Assembly (NCBI RefSeq): GCF_016031655.1
Contig: NZ_JACCHQ010000024.1
Span: 1 to 64,000, forward strand
Direction: 5' to 3'
Source: Bradyrhizobium glycinis
GTDB lineage: Bacteria; Pseudomonadota; Alphaproteobacteria; Rhizobiales; Xanthobacteraceae
Length of the DNA: 64,000 nucleotides
The notes below the pieces were generated by a model, which worked only from the letters and a program-made list of their open reading frames with translations, was not told the DNA's origin and made no database searches. Below, piece after piece: positions 1-8,580 of the stretch (the first letter of the stretch is position 1; every line of letters starts with the position of its first letter). The position numbers and the translations under genes are program-made.

Positions 1-74
1 CGGCCCTCGATCGCCACGTCGAGCTTCCGTTTGCCGGTATCGATCCCGGCACAGATCGTGGTATGCTTGGCCAT
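1..74 (-). CDS. IS110-family transposase, N-terminal fragment (cut by window edge)
   Basis: Only the first 24 codons are inside the window, read from an ATG at 72-74 toward the left edge. They begin MAKHTTICAGIDTGKRKLDV. The G-I-D-x-G-K-x-x-L-D-V pattern is the start of the RuvC-like DEDD domain of IS110-family transposases, with the first catalytic Asp in GID. A purine-rich ribosome site (AGGGAGGGA) lies about 8 bases upstream. IS110 enzymes recombine circular element DNA with a target under guidance of an element-encoded RNA. The rest of the gene is off-window, so intactness cannot be judged. Confidence 0.8.
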   Translation of the reverse strand, partial: MAKHTTICAGIDTGKRKLDVAIEG

Positions 75-283
75 CTTCGTCGATCCCTCCCTTGTGATGC
101 GAACCTAAAGTTCGTTCAACCATTCGGGTCCCGATGAAGTGCCGATCGCGATCTCGCTACGTCAGACAGCCCTCAAGGCTTCGATGGGTACCGATCCGAT
201 CGAACGGCGACCCAGCTCGGGCGGCTACCCGGGCTGGGCCATTCCTCACGGAACGGCTCATTATAGGCGATCGCGCTAATACA
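75..283 (-). other. Non-coding 5' end of the IS110 element, possible bridge-RNA region
   Basis: About 200 bases without a convincing gene lie between the transposase start and the intergenic palindrome. In the IS110 subgroup this left end is known to be transcribed as a guide (bridge) RNA. A strong imperfect hairpin is visible: arms of 11 bases at 211-221 and 228-238 with one mismatch and a 6-base loop. The outer limit of the element is not visible; I place it before 284 only because a different repeat starts there. The RNA is inferred from family knowledge, not shown. Confidence 0.35.
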
Positions 284-370
284 AGGATGGGTAGAGCGCA
301 GCGAAAGCCATCGAGGCCTTGTCCGACGACGAAGCATGATGGGTTTCGCAAGTGCTCTACCCATCCTACG
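284..370. repeat. Intergenic palindromic repeat (GGATGGGTAGAGC type)
   Basis: Long imperfect inverted repeat: the left arm reads AGGATGGGTAGAGCGC and continues into GCGAAAGCCATC; the right arm reads GATGGGTTTCGC and continues into GCTCTACCCATCCT. It can form one long hairpin. A related element with GGGTGGGCAAAG arms lies at 20293-20384. Such REP-like units are typical intergenic repeats of Bradyrhizobium, and IS110/IS1111 elements often sit next to them. Confidence 0.75.
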
Positions 371-417
371 CGCTGACACTACATGTGATGGCGCAGTTCC
401 CTCCCGCCGGTGCCTCG

Positions 418-1422
<1,005 letters not shown>

Positions 1423-1436
1423 GGCGCAATCGCGCT

Positions 1437-1562
1437 CCGAGGGAGCTGTGCTCCCTCCCCCGCATGCGGGGGAGGGCTGGGGAGAGGGTGTCTCCACAAT
1501 GAGACAATCCCCTAGAGGAAAGAGCCCTCACCCCGACCCTCTCCCGCAAGCGGGAGAGGGAG
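1437..1562. repeat. Intergenic palindrome (CTCCCGCAAGCGGGAGAGGG type)
   Basis: Two inverted repeats sit between convergent genes: CTCCCTCCCCCGCATGCGGG followed by GGAGGGC near 1450-1478, and CCCTCTCCCGCAAGCGGGAG followed by AGGG near 1540-1560, with CCCTCACCCCGAC between them. The same family recurs at 12286-12431. It may act as a bidirectional terminator for the genes ending at 1422 and 1608. Confidence 0.75.
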
Positions 1563-1607
1563 CGCACCGCGCGCTTGGCGAGGAGCTCAGCCCAATCCTC
1601 TCAGGAT

Positions 1608-2483
1608 CTAATCCGCAAAGCCGAACAGCTTGGCCGGATTGTGCACCAAAATCTTCTCCAGCTCCGCCTGGTCGGGCGCGTAGCGGTACATCAGCTCGAG
1701 CAGATCGGCATCGTTCGGCGGCTGCTTCACCGAGACCGGATGGGGCCAGTCGCTGGCCCAGACGCAGCGGTCGGGGGCGGCCTCGATATAGGCGCGCGCG
1801 ATCGGGATCACGTCGTCGTAGGGAGCCCCAGTCTTTGAAGTCTTCTCGCCGAGTGAGAGCATGACCCAGAAATTGCCCTTGGCGAGCAGCTCCAGCATCT
1901 TGCGCAGGTTCGGATCGTTCCTGCCGGCCTCGGGGTCGGGGCGCGCCATATGGTCGATCAGCACGGGCACGTCGAGGTTCTCATATTTGGCGACGCTGGA
2001 GACGATGCCGTCCTTCTCCGGCTGGATCTTGACGTACCAGCCGAGCTCGCGGATGCGGGCGATGGCACGGGCGAAATCGGCGTCCGACAGCACGGCGCCG
2101 AGCTCCTGGCGGAAGCTGAAGCGCGCGCCGCGCACGCCGGCGTCATGCAGCTTGGCGAGATAGGCGTCGTTCGCTTCCGCGAACACCAGCGCATTGGCGC
2201 AGCCGCGATAGTTCGGGCCCATCGCGGCAAGGCCGTCGAGCACGACGGCATGGTCGGCGCCATAGGTCGTGGTCTGCACGATGATGCCGCGCTCGATGCC
2301 GAGCGCCTTATGCATGCGCAGCGCCGCTTCCCAGGTCGCGGTCGGCATCCGATAGGCGGCCCCGGGACGCTCCGGATATTTATCGATCGGCCCCAGCACG
2401 TGGAACTGGCTGTCGATGGTCTTGGGCGGCGGGGCCTTGCTTGGACGGCGCGGATTGGGGTCGAACGGCAGATAGGTCGGCAT
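1608..2483 (-). CDS. Amidohydrolase-family protein (2-pyrone-4,6-dicarboxylate lactonase-like)
   Basis: 291 residues. The overall plan is that of the LigI-like amidohydrolase 2 family: N-terminal segment IDSQFHVLGP, central VQTTTYGADH and VLIDHMARP, and C-terminal WASDWPHP with the conserved acid that holds the catalytic site. The first metal motif is degenerate (SQFH rather than the usual THxH), which suggests metal-independent catalysis like LigI. It is the last gene of a six-gene operon with RidA, a hydratase and a fumarylacetoacetate-hydrolase homologue, so it probably opens a cyclic or lactone intermediate in a catabolic pathway. The exact substrate cannot be read from the sequence. Confidence 0.85.
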   Translation of the reverse strand: MPTYLPFDPNPRRPSKAPPPKTIDSQFHVLGPIDKYPERPGAAYRMPTATWEAALRMHKALGIERGIIVQTTTYGADHAVVLDGLAAMGPNYRGCANALVFAEANDAYLAKLHDAGVRGARFSFRQELGAVLSDADFARAIARIRELGWYVKIQPEKDGIVSSVAKYENLDVPVLIDHMARPDPEAGRNDPNLRKMLELLAKGNFWVMLSLGEKTSKTGAPYDDVIPIARAYIEAAPDRCVWASDWPHPVSVKQPPNDADLLELMYRYAPDQAELEKILVHNPAKLFGFAD

Positions 2484-2495
2484 GCAAGCGCTCCC

Positions 2496-2891
2496 TCAGT
2501 CGATCACGGCGGTAAAGTCGCATTGCACCAGCGCGCCGCCATCCATGTTGTCCATCGGCAACGCGTGACGTGCGGGGCGCGAATGCTCGTCCGGAAACAT
2601 TTTCAGCCATTCGACATTGACGGGGCCGCGGTTGCCGCGATCCTTCAGCCACACCGTCATCTTGATGATGTCATCGGTGGTGCCGCCGGCGGCCTCCACC
2701 GTCGCCTTCATATGGGCGAACATATTGGCGCATTGGGCATCTAAGCTTTCGGGCATCGCATTGGTCGCGGGATCGCGACCGAGGATGACGCCCGACATCA
2801 CGAGATTGCCGATGCGGCAGGCGTTCGGAATCGGGTTGACGTGCTTGAAGCCGCCGATGTGGATGCTCCTGCGCCGCGTTTGACCACTCAT
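2496..2891 (-). CDS. RidA/YjgF family protein
   Basis: 131 residues with the family landmarks: VNPIPNACRIGNLVMSGVI near the N-terminus, AAGGTTDDIIKMTVWLKD in the middle, and a C-terminal FTAVID. RidA proteins hydrolyse imines and enamines; some pathway-specific members are 2-aminomuconate deaminases. The usual arginine of generic RidA (the R in PxRxxV near the C-terminus) is replaced by a different context (SRPARHALPMDNMD), which fits a specialised subgroup. The gene follows the hydratase by 24 bases on the same strand and precedes the amidohydrolase by 12. I infer a role inside the catabolic pathway rather than general enamine repair. Confidence 0.85.
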   Translation of the reverse strand: MSGQTRRRSIHIGGFKHVNPIPNACRIGNLVMSGVILGRDPATNAMPESLDAQCANMFAHMKATVEAAGGTTDDIIKMTVWLKDRGNRGPVNVEWLKMFPDEHSRPARHALPMDNMDGGALVQCDFTAVID

Positions 2892-2915
2892 GGTGCGCTC
2901 CCTTGTATTGTTGCT

Positions 2916-3719
2916 TCAGACGAATTGGCACGACACCGAGCCGAAGGCGCCGTAATCGGCATGGAAGGTGTCGCCGCGGCGGATGTCGACCGGCCGCGTG
3001 AACGATCCCGCCAGCACGACCTCGCCGGCTTTGAGCTGCTCGTCATGCGGCGCGAGGCGGTTCGCGAGCCAGGCAATGCCGTTGGCGGGATGATTGAGCA
3101 CGCCGGCGGCAAGCCCGGTTTCCTCGACCTCGCCGTTGCGGAACAGCAATGCGCCGATCCAGCGCAGATCCGCGTCCATCGGGCGGATCGGCCGGCCGCC
3201 GAGCACCAGTGCGGCATTGGCCGCGTTGTCCGAGATCGTGTCCATGACCTTGCGGGTCTTGCCGGTCTCCGGATCGACGCGGTGCATGCGCGTCTCCAGG
3301 ATCTCCAGCGCGGGCGTGACGTAGTCGGTGGCGTTGAGCACATCGAAAATGGTGCAATCGGGCCCGCGCAGCGGCGCCTTCAGCACGAAGGCGAGCTCGA
3401 CCTCGATCCGCGGCGCGTGGAAGCGGTCGAACGGAACAGGCGTGGCATCGGCGTAAAACATGTCGGCAAACAGCACGCCGTAGTCGGGCTCGTTAATGCC
3501 GACCGCGTTCTGCATCGCCTTCGAGGTCAGGCCGATCTTGTGCCCCTTGATGATGCGGCCCCGGCCGAGCTGGAGTTTCGTCCAGGCGCGCTGGACCGCG
3601 TAGGCATCCTCGATGCTGAAATCGGGATATTCTTTCGTGAACATCGGGATCAGCGATTTCGTGCGCGCGGCTTCGTCGAGCCGCGCGGCGAAGCGTTCGA
3701 TCGTGGCGGTGTCCAGCAT
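2916..3719 (-). CDS. hpaH: 2-oxo-hepta-4-ene-1,7-dioate / 2-oxopent-4-enoate hydratase family protein
   Basis: 267 residues, the usual length of the family. Conserved blocks are GHKIGLTSKAMQ, PDYGVLFADM, PRIEVELAFVLK (the Glu pair that binds Mg), SDNAANAALVLGG and GVLNHPANGIAWLANRL. These enzymes add water to 2-oxo-4-enoates after ring cleavage; decarboxylases of 4-oxalocrotonate are close homologues, so either reaction is possible. It overlaps neither neighbour: 3 bases separate it from the upstream FAH-family gene. The symbol is by similarity to the homoprotocatechuate pathway; no ring-cleaving dioxygenase is encoded in this operon. Confidence 0.85.
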   Translation of the reverse strand: MLDTATIERFAARLDEAARTKSLIPMFTKEYPDFSIEDAYAVQRAWTKLQLGRGRIIKGHKIGLTSKAMQNAVGINEPDYGVLFADMFYADATPVPFDRFHAPRIEVELAFVLKAPLRGPDCTIFDVLNATDYVTPALEILETRMHRVDPETGKTRKVMDTISDNAANAALVLGGRPIRPMDADLRWIGALLFRNGEVEETGLAAGVLNHPANGIAWLANRLAPHDEQLKAGEVVLAGSFTRPVDIRRGDTFHADYGAFGSVSCQFV

Positions 3720-3722
3720 GGA

Positions 3723-4583
3723 TTAGCTCTCCGCAGCCACTTTGTTGCTGAGCACGCCGATGCGGCTGGACTCGACCTCGACGATGTCGCCCACCTTCAG
3801 CCAGCGCGGCGGATCGAAGCGGGCGCCCGCGCCCGTCGGCGTCCCCGTGACGATCATGTCGCCGGGCTTGAGGGTGGCGAAGGTCGAGAGATAGGAGATC
3901 AGGAAGTCGAACGGGAACATCAACCGTTCCGTCGTGTCCTGCTGCCGCACCTCGCCGTTGACGCGCGTGACGATGTCGTGCGGCCCGCGCGGATCGAGCT
4001 CGTCGGCGGTGACGATCCACGGGCCGATGCTGCCGGAGCGATCGAAGTTCTTGCCCTGCGTGACGTTGAACTTGCCGTGGCGCAGCCAGTCGCGGATCGT
4101 GCCTTCGTTGCACAGCGTCATGCCGAAGATGTGCGACCACGCTCTTTCGCGCGGAATGTGGCGGCCGCCCTGCCCGATCACGATGACGAGCTCGCCTTCA
4201 TAGTCGAGCTGGTCCGAAACCTTGGGCTTCTCGATCGGCTGACCGGACCCGGTCATCGAGGACATGCTGCGCACGAACAGGCTGGGATATTTGGGCAGGT
4301 CCGAATTGTCTTTATACTCCGCATTGCGCTCGGCGTAATTGACGCCGATGCACCAGAGCTTCTCCGGCGCCAGCACCGGCGGCAGCAGGACGAGCTGGTC
4401 CAGCGCATGGTCCGGCTTCTGTCCCGCGACAGCTTCCTGCGCATCGGCGAGTGCGTTGGCCGCGATCAGCGCCTTCACATCCGAATAGTCGCGGCCGATG
4501 CGCCTGGTCAGATCGACCACGCCGCCGTCCACGGCCGCGCCATAGCGCGCCTCGCCGTCCAGCAGATAGCTCAGCAGTCGCAT
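3723..4583 (-). CDS. Fumarylacetoacetate hydrolase family protein
   Basis: 286 residues from MRLLSYLLDG. The start is fixed by a strong ribosome site (GGAGGAAATACAATG); the frame is open further upstream but that part overlaps the flavin reductase gene. FAH signatures are clear: LWCIGVNYAEH-like LWCIGVNYAER, LDYEGELVIVIG with the metal-binding Glu pair, GKNFDRSGSIGPWIV, and the C-terminal GDMIVTGTPTGAG. Family members hydrolyse or decarboxylate beta-diketone or oxo-acid substrates with Mg. Pairing with the downstream hydratase is the standard HpaG/HpaH or 4-oxalocrotonate decarboxylase/hydratase arrangement. Confidence 0.88.
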   Translation of the reverse strand: MRLLSYLLDGEARYGAAVDGGVVDLTRRIGRDYSDVKALIAANALADAQEAVAGQKPDHALDQLVLLPPVLAPEKLWCIGVNYAERNAEYKDNSDLPKYPSLFVRSMSSMTGSGQPIEKPKVSDQLDYEGELVIVIGQGGRHIPRERAWSHIFGMTLCNEGTIRDWLRHGKFNVTQGKNFDRSGSIGPWIVTADELDPRGPHDIVTRVNGEVRQQDTTERLMFPFDFLISYLSTFATLKPGDMIVTGTPTGAGARFDPPRWLKVGDIVEVESSRIGVLSNKVAAES

Positions 4584-4633
4584 TGTATTTCCTCCGATGA
4601 TCTTGAGGCCGCGGCCGGCGATGAGGCCCGCGC

Positions 4634-5251
4634 TCAGTCTTTCGACTTGGGAGTCTGGAAGACGCTGCCCAGCGTCACGATCTCGCCGAGGCGGGCATAG
4701 CGCGGTCCGCCGATACGCGCGATCGGGTCGAGCGCCCTGGTCTCGACCTTGCCGTCGTGCACGAGACCATCGCGCAAATGGAACAGAACGACTTCGCCGA
4801 CGATGAGCCGGCTCTTGGCGTCCCCGAATTCGAGGCACTGCCGGAAACGGCACTCCATCGCGACCGGCGCGGCGGCGAGCCGCGGCACCTTGATGCGCTC
4901 GCTCGCGAGCGTCTCCAGGCCGAGATGCTCCACCTCGCTGATTTCCGGCGGATGCTCGACGGAGCTGTCGTGCACAGCATTCATCAGCGGCGTATCCGCG
5001 ATGTGGATCACATATTCCTCGGTGTCGAGGATGTTGTGTGCAGTGTCCTTGTAGTCGGCGCCCTTGCGGCCGACGCTGATGGCGAGCATCGGCGGCTTCT
5101 GCGAGACGAAAGTGAAGGCGCTGAACGGAGCGAGATTGAGCACGCCCGTGCGCGACAGGCTCGTCACCCAGGCGATCGGGCGCGGCACCACGATGCCGGT
5201 CATCAGGCGGTAGATGCGCTCGGCGCCGAGCTCGGCCGGGTCGATCCGCAT
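4634..5251 (-). CDS. Flavin reductase family protein (FMN-binding, DIM6/NTAB type)
   Basis: 205 residues. The FMN-binding split-barrel start is evident: RLMTGIVVPRPIAWVTSLS, then LNLAPFSAFTFVSQKPPM and DTEEYVIHIA. It ends 50 bases before the FAH-family gene and begins 3 bases after the transporter gene, so it belongs to the operon. It could supply reduced flavin to a monooxygenase, the luciferase-like protein at 418-1422 being the nearest candidate partner, or could itself be an oxidoreductase. The partnership is an inference from distance only. Confidence 0.85.
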   Translation of the reverse strand: MRIDPAELGAERIYRLMTGIVVPRPIAWVTSLSRTGVLNLAPFSAFTFVSQKPPMLAISVGRKGADYKDTAHNILDTEEYVIHIADTPLMNAVHDSSVEHPPEISEVEHLGLETLASERIKVPRLAAAPVAMECRFRQCLEFGDAKSRLIVGEVVLFHLRDGLVHDGKVETRALDPIARIGGPRYARLGEIVTLGSVFQTPKSKD

Positions 5252-5254
5252 CGA

Positions 5255-6220
5255 TCAATCCGCCCTGATGTTGGCCTTGCGCACCACCGGAATCCACTTG
5301 GCGTCCTCGCGTTCGAGATAGGCCTTGAATTCGTCCGGTGTCATCGGCGTGGCTTCGCCGCCGAGCTTTTCGAACTTATCGATCACGGCGGGGTCCTTGA
5401 GAATCGCGACCAGCGTCTCGTGCAGCTTCTCGACAATGGGCGCCGGCGTACCTGATGGTGCGAACAGGCCGGTGAAGGTCTGGCCGTCGAAATCCTTGTA
5501 GCCGAGTTCGGCGAAGGTCGGCACGTCGGGCAGCGACTTCAGTCGATGCGGGCTGGTGACGGCGAGCGCACGAAACAGGCCGGCCTTGATGTGCTGCAGA
5601 CTGACGGTGAGCTGGTCGAAGGCGAACTGCACCTGGCCGCCCAGGAGATCGTTGATGGCCGGCGCGTTGCCGCGGTAATGCGCCGTGACCCATTGCAGCT
5701 CGAGGCTGGACTGCATCAGCTCGCTGAGCAGATGGTTGGTGGTGCCGGGGCCGGGCGAGGCCATGGTCAGCTTGCCGGGCTCGCGCTTGGCGAGGTCGAG
5801 GAACTCCTTGAGCGTGGTCGCCTGCACCGACGGATGAACCTCGAGCACCAGCGGCGTCATCGAGATCGTCGAGATCGGCAGAAAATCCTTCTCCCAGTTG
5901 TAGGCATCGCGCTTGTTGATCTCGGTCGCGAACAGCACCGGGCCGTTGGCGCCGACGAACAGCGTATAACCATCGGGCGCCGACTTCGCGAAGGCTTCGC
6001 CCGCGATCATGCCGCCGGCGCCGGCCTTGTTCTCGATGACGAAGGGCTGGCCGAGCTTTTCCTGCAGCTTGTCGGCGATGATGCGCGCGGCGCTGTCGAC
6101 ATTGCCGCCGGCGGGATAAGGCACGATCAGCTTGACGTTGCGCGCCGGCCATTGCTGGCCAGAGGCGGGCCCCGCCAGCATTGCGGCTGCAGCAGCAATG
6201 GCAATCCAGATTAATCTCAT
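5255..6220 (-). CDS. Tripartite tricarboxylate transporter substrate-binding protein (TctC/Bug family)
   Basis: 321 residues. A signal peptide is visible (MRLIWIAIAAAAAMLAGPASG, cut before QQWP). The Bug-family core follows: VKLIVPYPAGGNVDSAARIIA, FVIENKAGAGGMIAGEAFAKS and PDGYTLFVG. It is the first gene of the operon, directly behind the IclR-type operator. Only the periplasmic binding protein is encoded here; no TctA/TctB membrane genes accompany it, as is common for orphan Bug proteins. It presumably captures the carboxylated substrate of the pathway. Confidence 0.9.
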   Translation of the reverse strand: MRLIWIAIAAAAAMLAGPASGQQWPARNVKLIVPYPAGGNVDSAARIIADKLQEKLGQPFVIENKAGAGGMIAGEAFAKSAPDGYTLFVGANGPVLFATEINKRDAYNWEKDFLPISTISMTPLVLEVHPSVQATTLKEFLDLAKREPGKLTMASPGPGTTNHLLSELMQSSLELQWVTAHYRGNAPAINDLLGGQVQFAFDQLTVSLQHIKAGLFRALAVTSPHRLKSLPDVPTFAELGYKDFDGQTFTGLFAPSGTPAPIVEKLHETLVAILKDPAVIDKFEKLGGEATPMTPDEFKAYLEREDAKWIPVVRKANIRAD

Positions 6221-6339
6221 GTTAACCTCCCGGCGGCGCTTCCAATTCCGTATCGGGCGCAGATGACTTCGTGCATGGCATCCCGATCGGAGCGCAATCT
6301 CCAGATGCGCGCTTGCCCTGTCGAGGGAATTGTGGCGTT

Positions 6340-6360
6340 CTTGTCCATATTATGGACAAG
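6340..6360. promoter_or_regulatory. Perfect inverted repeat overlapping the iclR start: likely operator
   Basis: CTTGTCCAT, 3 bases, ATGGACAAG: two perfect 9-base arms. The right arm begins with the ATG of the IclR gene, and the left flank faces the divergent catabolic operon 120 bases away. Size and symmetry fit an IclR-family dimer site, implying autoregulation. Binding is not shown. Confidence 0.65.
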
Positions 6361-7161
6361 AGACGCGCGACGAAATCCGTCCGCAGCGCCGTGGAACCGC
6401 GACAGGGCGCGCAGGCGATCCGGCGCGCGCTCGCGGTGCTGCGCATCCTGGCCGCAGGTCGGGAAGACGGTGTGCCATTGGCCGAGGTGGTCCGCACGAC
6501 CGGCCTCACCCGCCCGACCGTGCATCGCATCGTCCACGTGCTGATCGAGGAAGGAATCGTCGAACGGCACGGCAGGAGCGGCCGCTACGCGATCGGCAAC
6601 CAGGTACCGGAGCTGGCGCTGGCGCGTCCCCGGCCCTCGCGGCTGCTGGTGGCCGCAAATCCGTCGCTGCAGCGCGCGTCGGCCGAGATCGGCGACACGC
6701 TGTTCCTGACGGTGCGCACCGGCAACGACACGCTGTGCGTCGATCGCCGGATCGGCGTCTATCCGATCCAGGTGCTGTCGATCGAGGTCGGCGCGCGCCG
6801 GCCGCTCGGCGTCTCCAGCGCCGGCGTTGCCATCCTCGCCGCGATGCCGGCGCAGGAGGCGCGGAAGATCGTCGCGGCGAACGAGAAGAGGTTCGAGGCC
6901 TACCGGACCGACGTCGCGACCGTGCTCGGCGAGGTCACCGCCGCCAGGCGGCTCGGATACGGCATGAGAGAGATCGGCCTGGTGCAGGGGACGAAATCGA
7001 TCTCGACCTGGATCAAGACACCGGACGGGCAACCGGCTGCAGCGATGACAGTCTCAGCCGTTCGCACGAGGCTCGGGCCAAGGCGCGAGCAGGAGGTCGC
7101 GGAGATCCTGCTGCGGGAGGCGCGGATCATCGAGCTGGCTATTCGCGGCAATCTCGGCTAG
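6352..7161 (+). CDS. IclR-family transcriptional regulator
   Basis: 269 residues from MDKRRATKSV. N-terminal winged helix (QAIRRALAVLRIL, then GLTRPTVHRIVHVLIEEGIVER), C-terminal effector domain with GDTLFLTVRTGNDTLCVDRR and GVSSAGVAILAAMP. IclR proteins sense small carboxylates or aromatic metabolites and usually control an adjacent divergent catabolic operon, here the genes at 1608-6220. The frame is open to 6271, but the ATG at 6352 gives the normal family length and lies in the operator palindrome. Confidence 0.9.
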   Translation: MDKRRATKSVRSAVEPRQGAQAIRRALAVLRILAAGREDGVPLAEVVRTTGLTRPTVHRIVHVLIEEGIVERHGRSGRYAIGNQVPELALARPRPSRLLVAANPSLQRASAEIGDTLFLTVRTGNDTLCVDRRIGVYPIQVLSIEVGARRPLGVSSAGVAILAAMPAQEARKIVAANEKRFEAYRTDVATVLGEVTAARRLGYGMREIGLVQGTKSISTWIKTPDGQPAAAMTVSAVRTRLGPRREQEVAEILLREARIIELAIRGNLG

Positions 7162-7280
7162 GGCACGATAAGCCTGCGACAGCGTCATGGCCGGGCTTGT
7201 GTGAGCTGTCAATGGGCTGACGTGCCACTCCGTTTTGTGGCACAACGGCCGCCATCACCGACTGTCGAACGAGGCCACGC

Positions 7281-8576
7281 ATGCCCGCGCCGAAACCGCC
7301 TGCCTTCGAGACCCTGAGCCTGCATGCGGGCCAGCATCCGGATCCCGTGACCGGCGCCCGGGCGGTGCCGATCTACCAGACCACGTCCTACGTGTTCCAG
7401 GATTCGGACCACGCCGCGGCGCTGTTCAATCTAGAGCGCGCCGGCCACATCTATACCCGCATCTCCAATCCGACCACCGGCGTGCTGGAGGAGCGGCTCG
7501 CGGCGCTGGAGGGCGGCGTCGGCGCGATCTGCACGGCGAGCGGCCAGGCGGCGATGCACCTCGCCATCGCCACGCTGCTCAATGCCGGCGATCACATCGT
7601 GGCGTCGAGCTCGCTCTACGGCGGCACCATCAACCTCCTGGCGCACACGCTGCCGCGCTTCGGCATCACCACCACCTTCGTCAAGCCGCGCGATCTCGAC
7701 GCGTTCCGCTCGGCGATCAAGCCGAACACGAAGCTCGTAATCGGCGAGACCATCGGCAATCCCGGTCTCGAGGTGCTCGACATCCCGAAGGTCGCGGCGA
7801 TCTCGCACGAGGCCAGGATTCCGCTCTTGATCGACAACACTTTTGCCACGCCCTATCTCAGCCGTCCGATCGAGTTAGGGGCCGACATCGTCATGCACTC
7901 GGCGACCAAATGGATAGGCGGCCACGGCATTGCGATCGGCGGCGCCATCGTCGACGGCGGCCGCTTCGACTGGCGCGCTTCCGGCAAGTTCGGCGTGCTG
8001 ACCGAGCCCTATGGCGGCTATCACGGCATCGTCTTCGACGAGCAGTTCGGCACCGCCGCCTTCATCATGCGCGCGCGCACCGAGGGCTTGCGCGATTTCG
8101 GCGCCTGCCTGTCGCCGACCAACGCGTTCCAGCTGCTCCAGGGCGTCGAGACGCTTCCCGTGCGCATGGACCGGCATATGCAGAACACGCATCTGGTGCT
8201 GGAAGCGCTGAAATCCAACAAGGCTGTCGACTGGGTGCTGCACCCGTCCCTCGAGGATCACACGGACTACCAGCTTGCAAAGCAGCTGCTGCCGCGCGGC
8301 GCCGGCTCGATCGTGTCCTTCGGCATCAAGGGCGGGCGGCCTGCCGGGCGCAAGTTCATCGAAAGCTTGCGGATGATCAGCCATCTCGCCAATGTCGGCG
8401 ATGCCAAGACGCTGGTGATCCATCCGGCCTCGACCACACATCAGCAGATGGATGCCGAGCAGCTCAAGGCCGCCGGCATCGGCGAGGAGCTGGTGCGGCT
8501 GTCGGTCGGCATCGAGACCGCAAGCGACATCATCGACGACCTGAACCAAGCGCTGCGCATCTCGCAAAAGGCCTGA
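7281..8576 (+). CDS. metY: O-acetylhomoserine sulfhydrylase / aminocarboxypropyltransferase
   Basis: 431 residues, normal for MetY. It has the Cys/Met-metabolism PLP fold: YTRISNPTTGVLEERLAALEGG, ASSSLYGGTINLL, and the PLP-binding lysine at residue 210 in MHSATKWIGGHG. The enzyme makes homocysteine from O-acetylhomoserine and sulfide, the direct sulfhydrylation route to methionine. A hydrolase gene follows after only 4 bases. Upstream (7222-7243) is a small inverted repeat GTGCCAC/GTGGCAC with an 8-base loop, of unknown use; I saw no SAM riboswitch. Confidence 0.93.
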   Translation: MPAPKPPAFETLSLHAGQHPDPVTGARAVPIYQTTSYVFQDSDHAAALFNLERAGHIYTRISNPTTGVLEERLAALEGGVGAICTASGQAAMHLAIATLLNAGDHIVASSSLYGGTINLLAHTLPRFGITTTFVKPRDLDAFRSAIKPNTKLVIGETIGNPGLEVLDIPKVAAISHEARIPLLIDNTFATPYLSRPIELGADIVMHSATKWIGGHGIAIGGAIVDGGRFDWRASGKFGVLTEPYGGYHGIVFDEQFGTAAFIMRARTEGLRDFGACLSPTNAFQLLQGVETLPVRMDRHMQNTHLVLEALKSNKAVDWVLHPSLEDHTDYQLAKQLLPRGAGSIVSFGIKGGRPAGRKFIESLRMISHLANVGDAKTLVIHPASTTHQQMDAEQLKAAGIGEELVRLSVGIETASDIIDDLNQALRISQKA

Positions 8577-8580
8577 CACC

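Noticed and set aside
2841..4700. 619-codon open frame on the plus strand
   Set aside because: Antisense to the hydratase and FAH-family genes, which have family motifs and a ribosome site.
3723..5297. Fusion of the FAH-family protein with an upstream 238-residue extension
   Set aside because: The extension overlaps the flavin reductase gene in another frame and the ribosome site GGAGGAAATACAATG marks an internal start.
7162..7280. Possible SAM-II riboswitch before metY
   Set aside because: The 119-base gap holds a short GTGCCAC/GTGGCAC hairpin but not the conserved SAM-II core.
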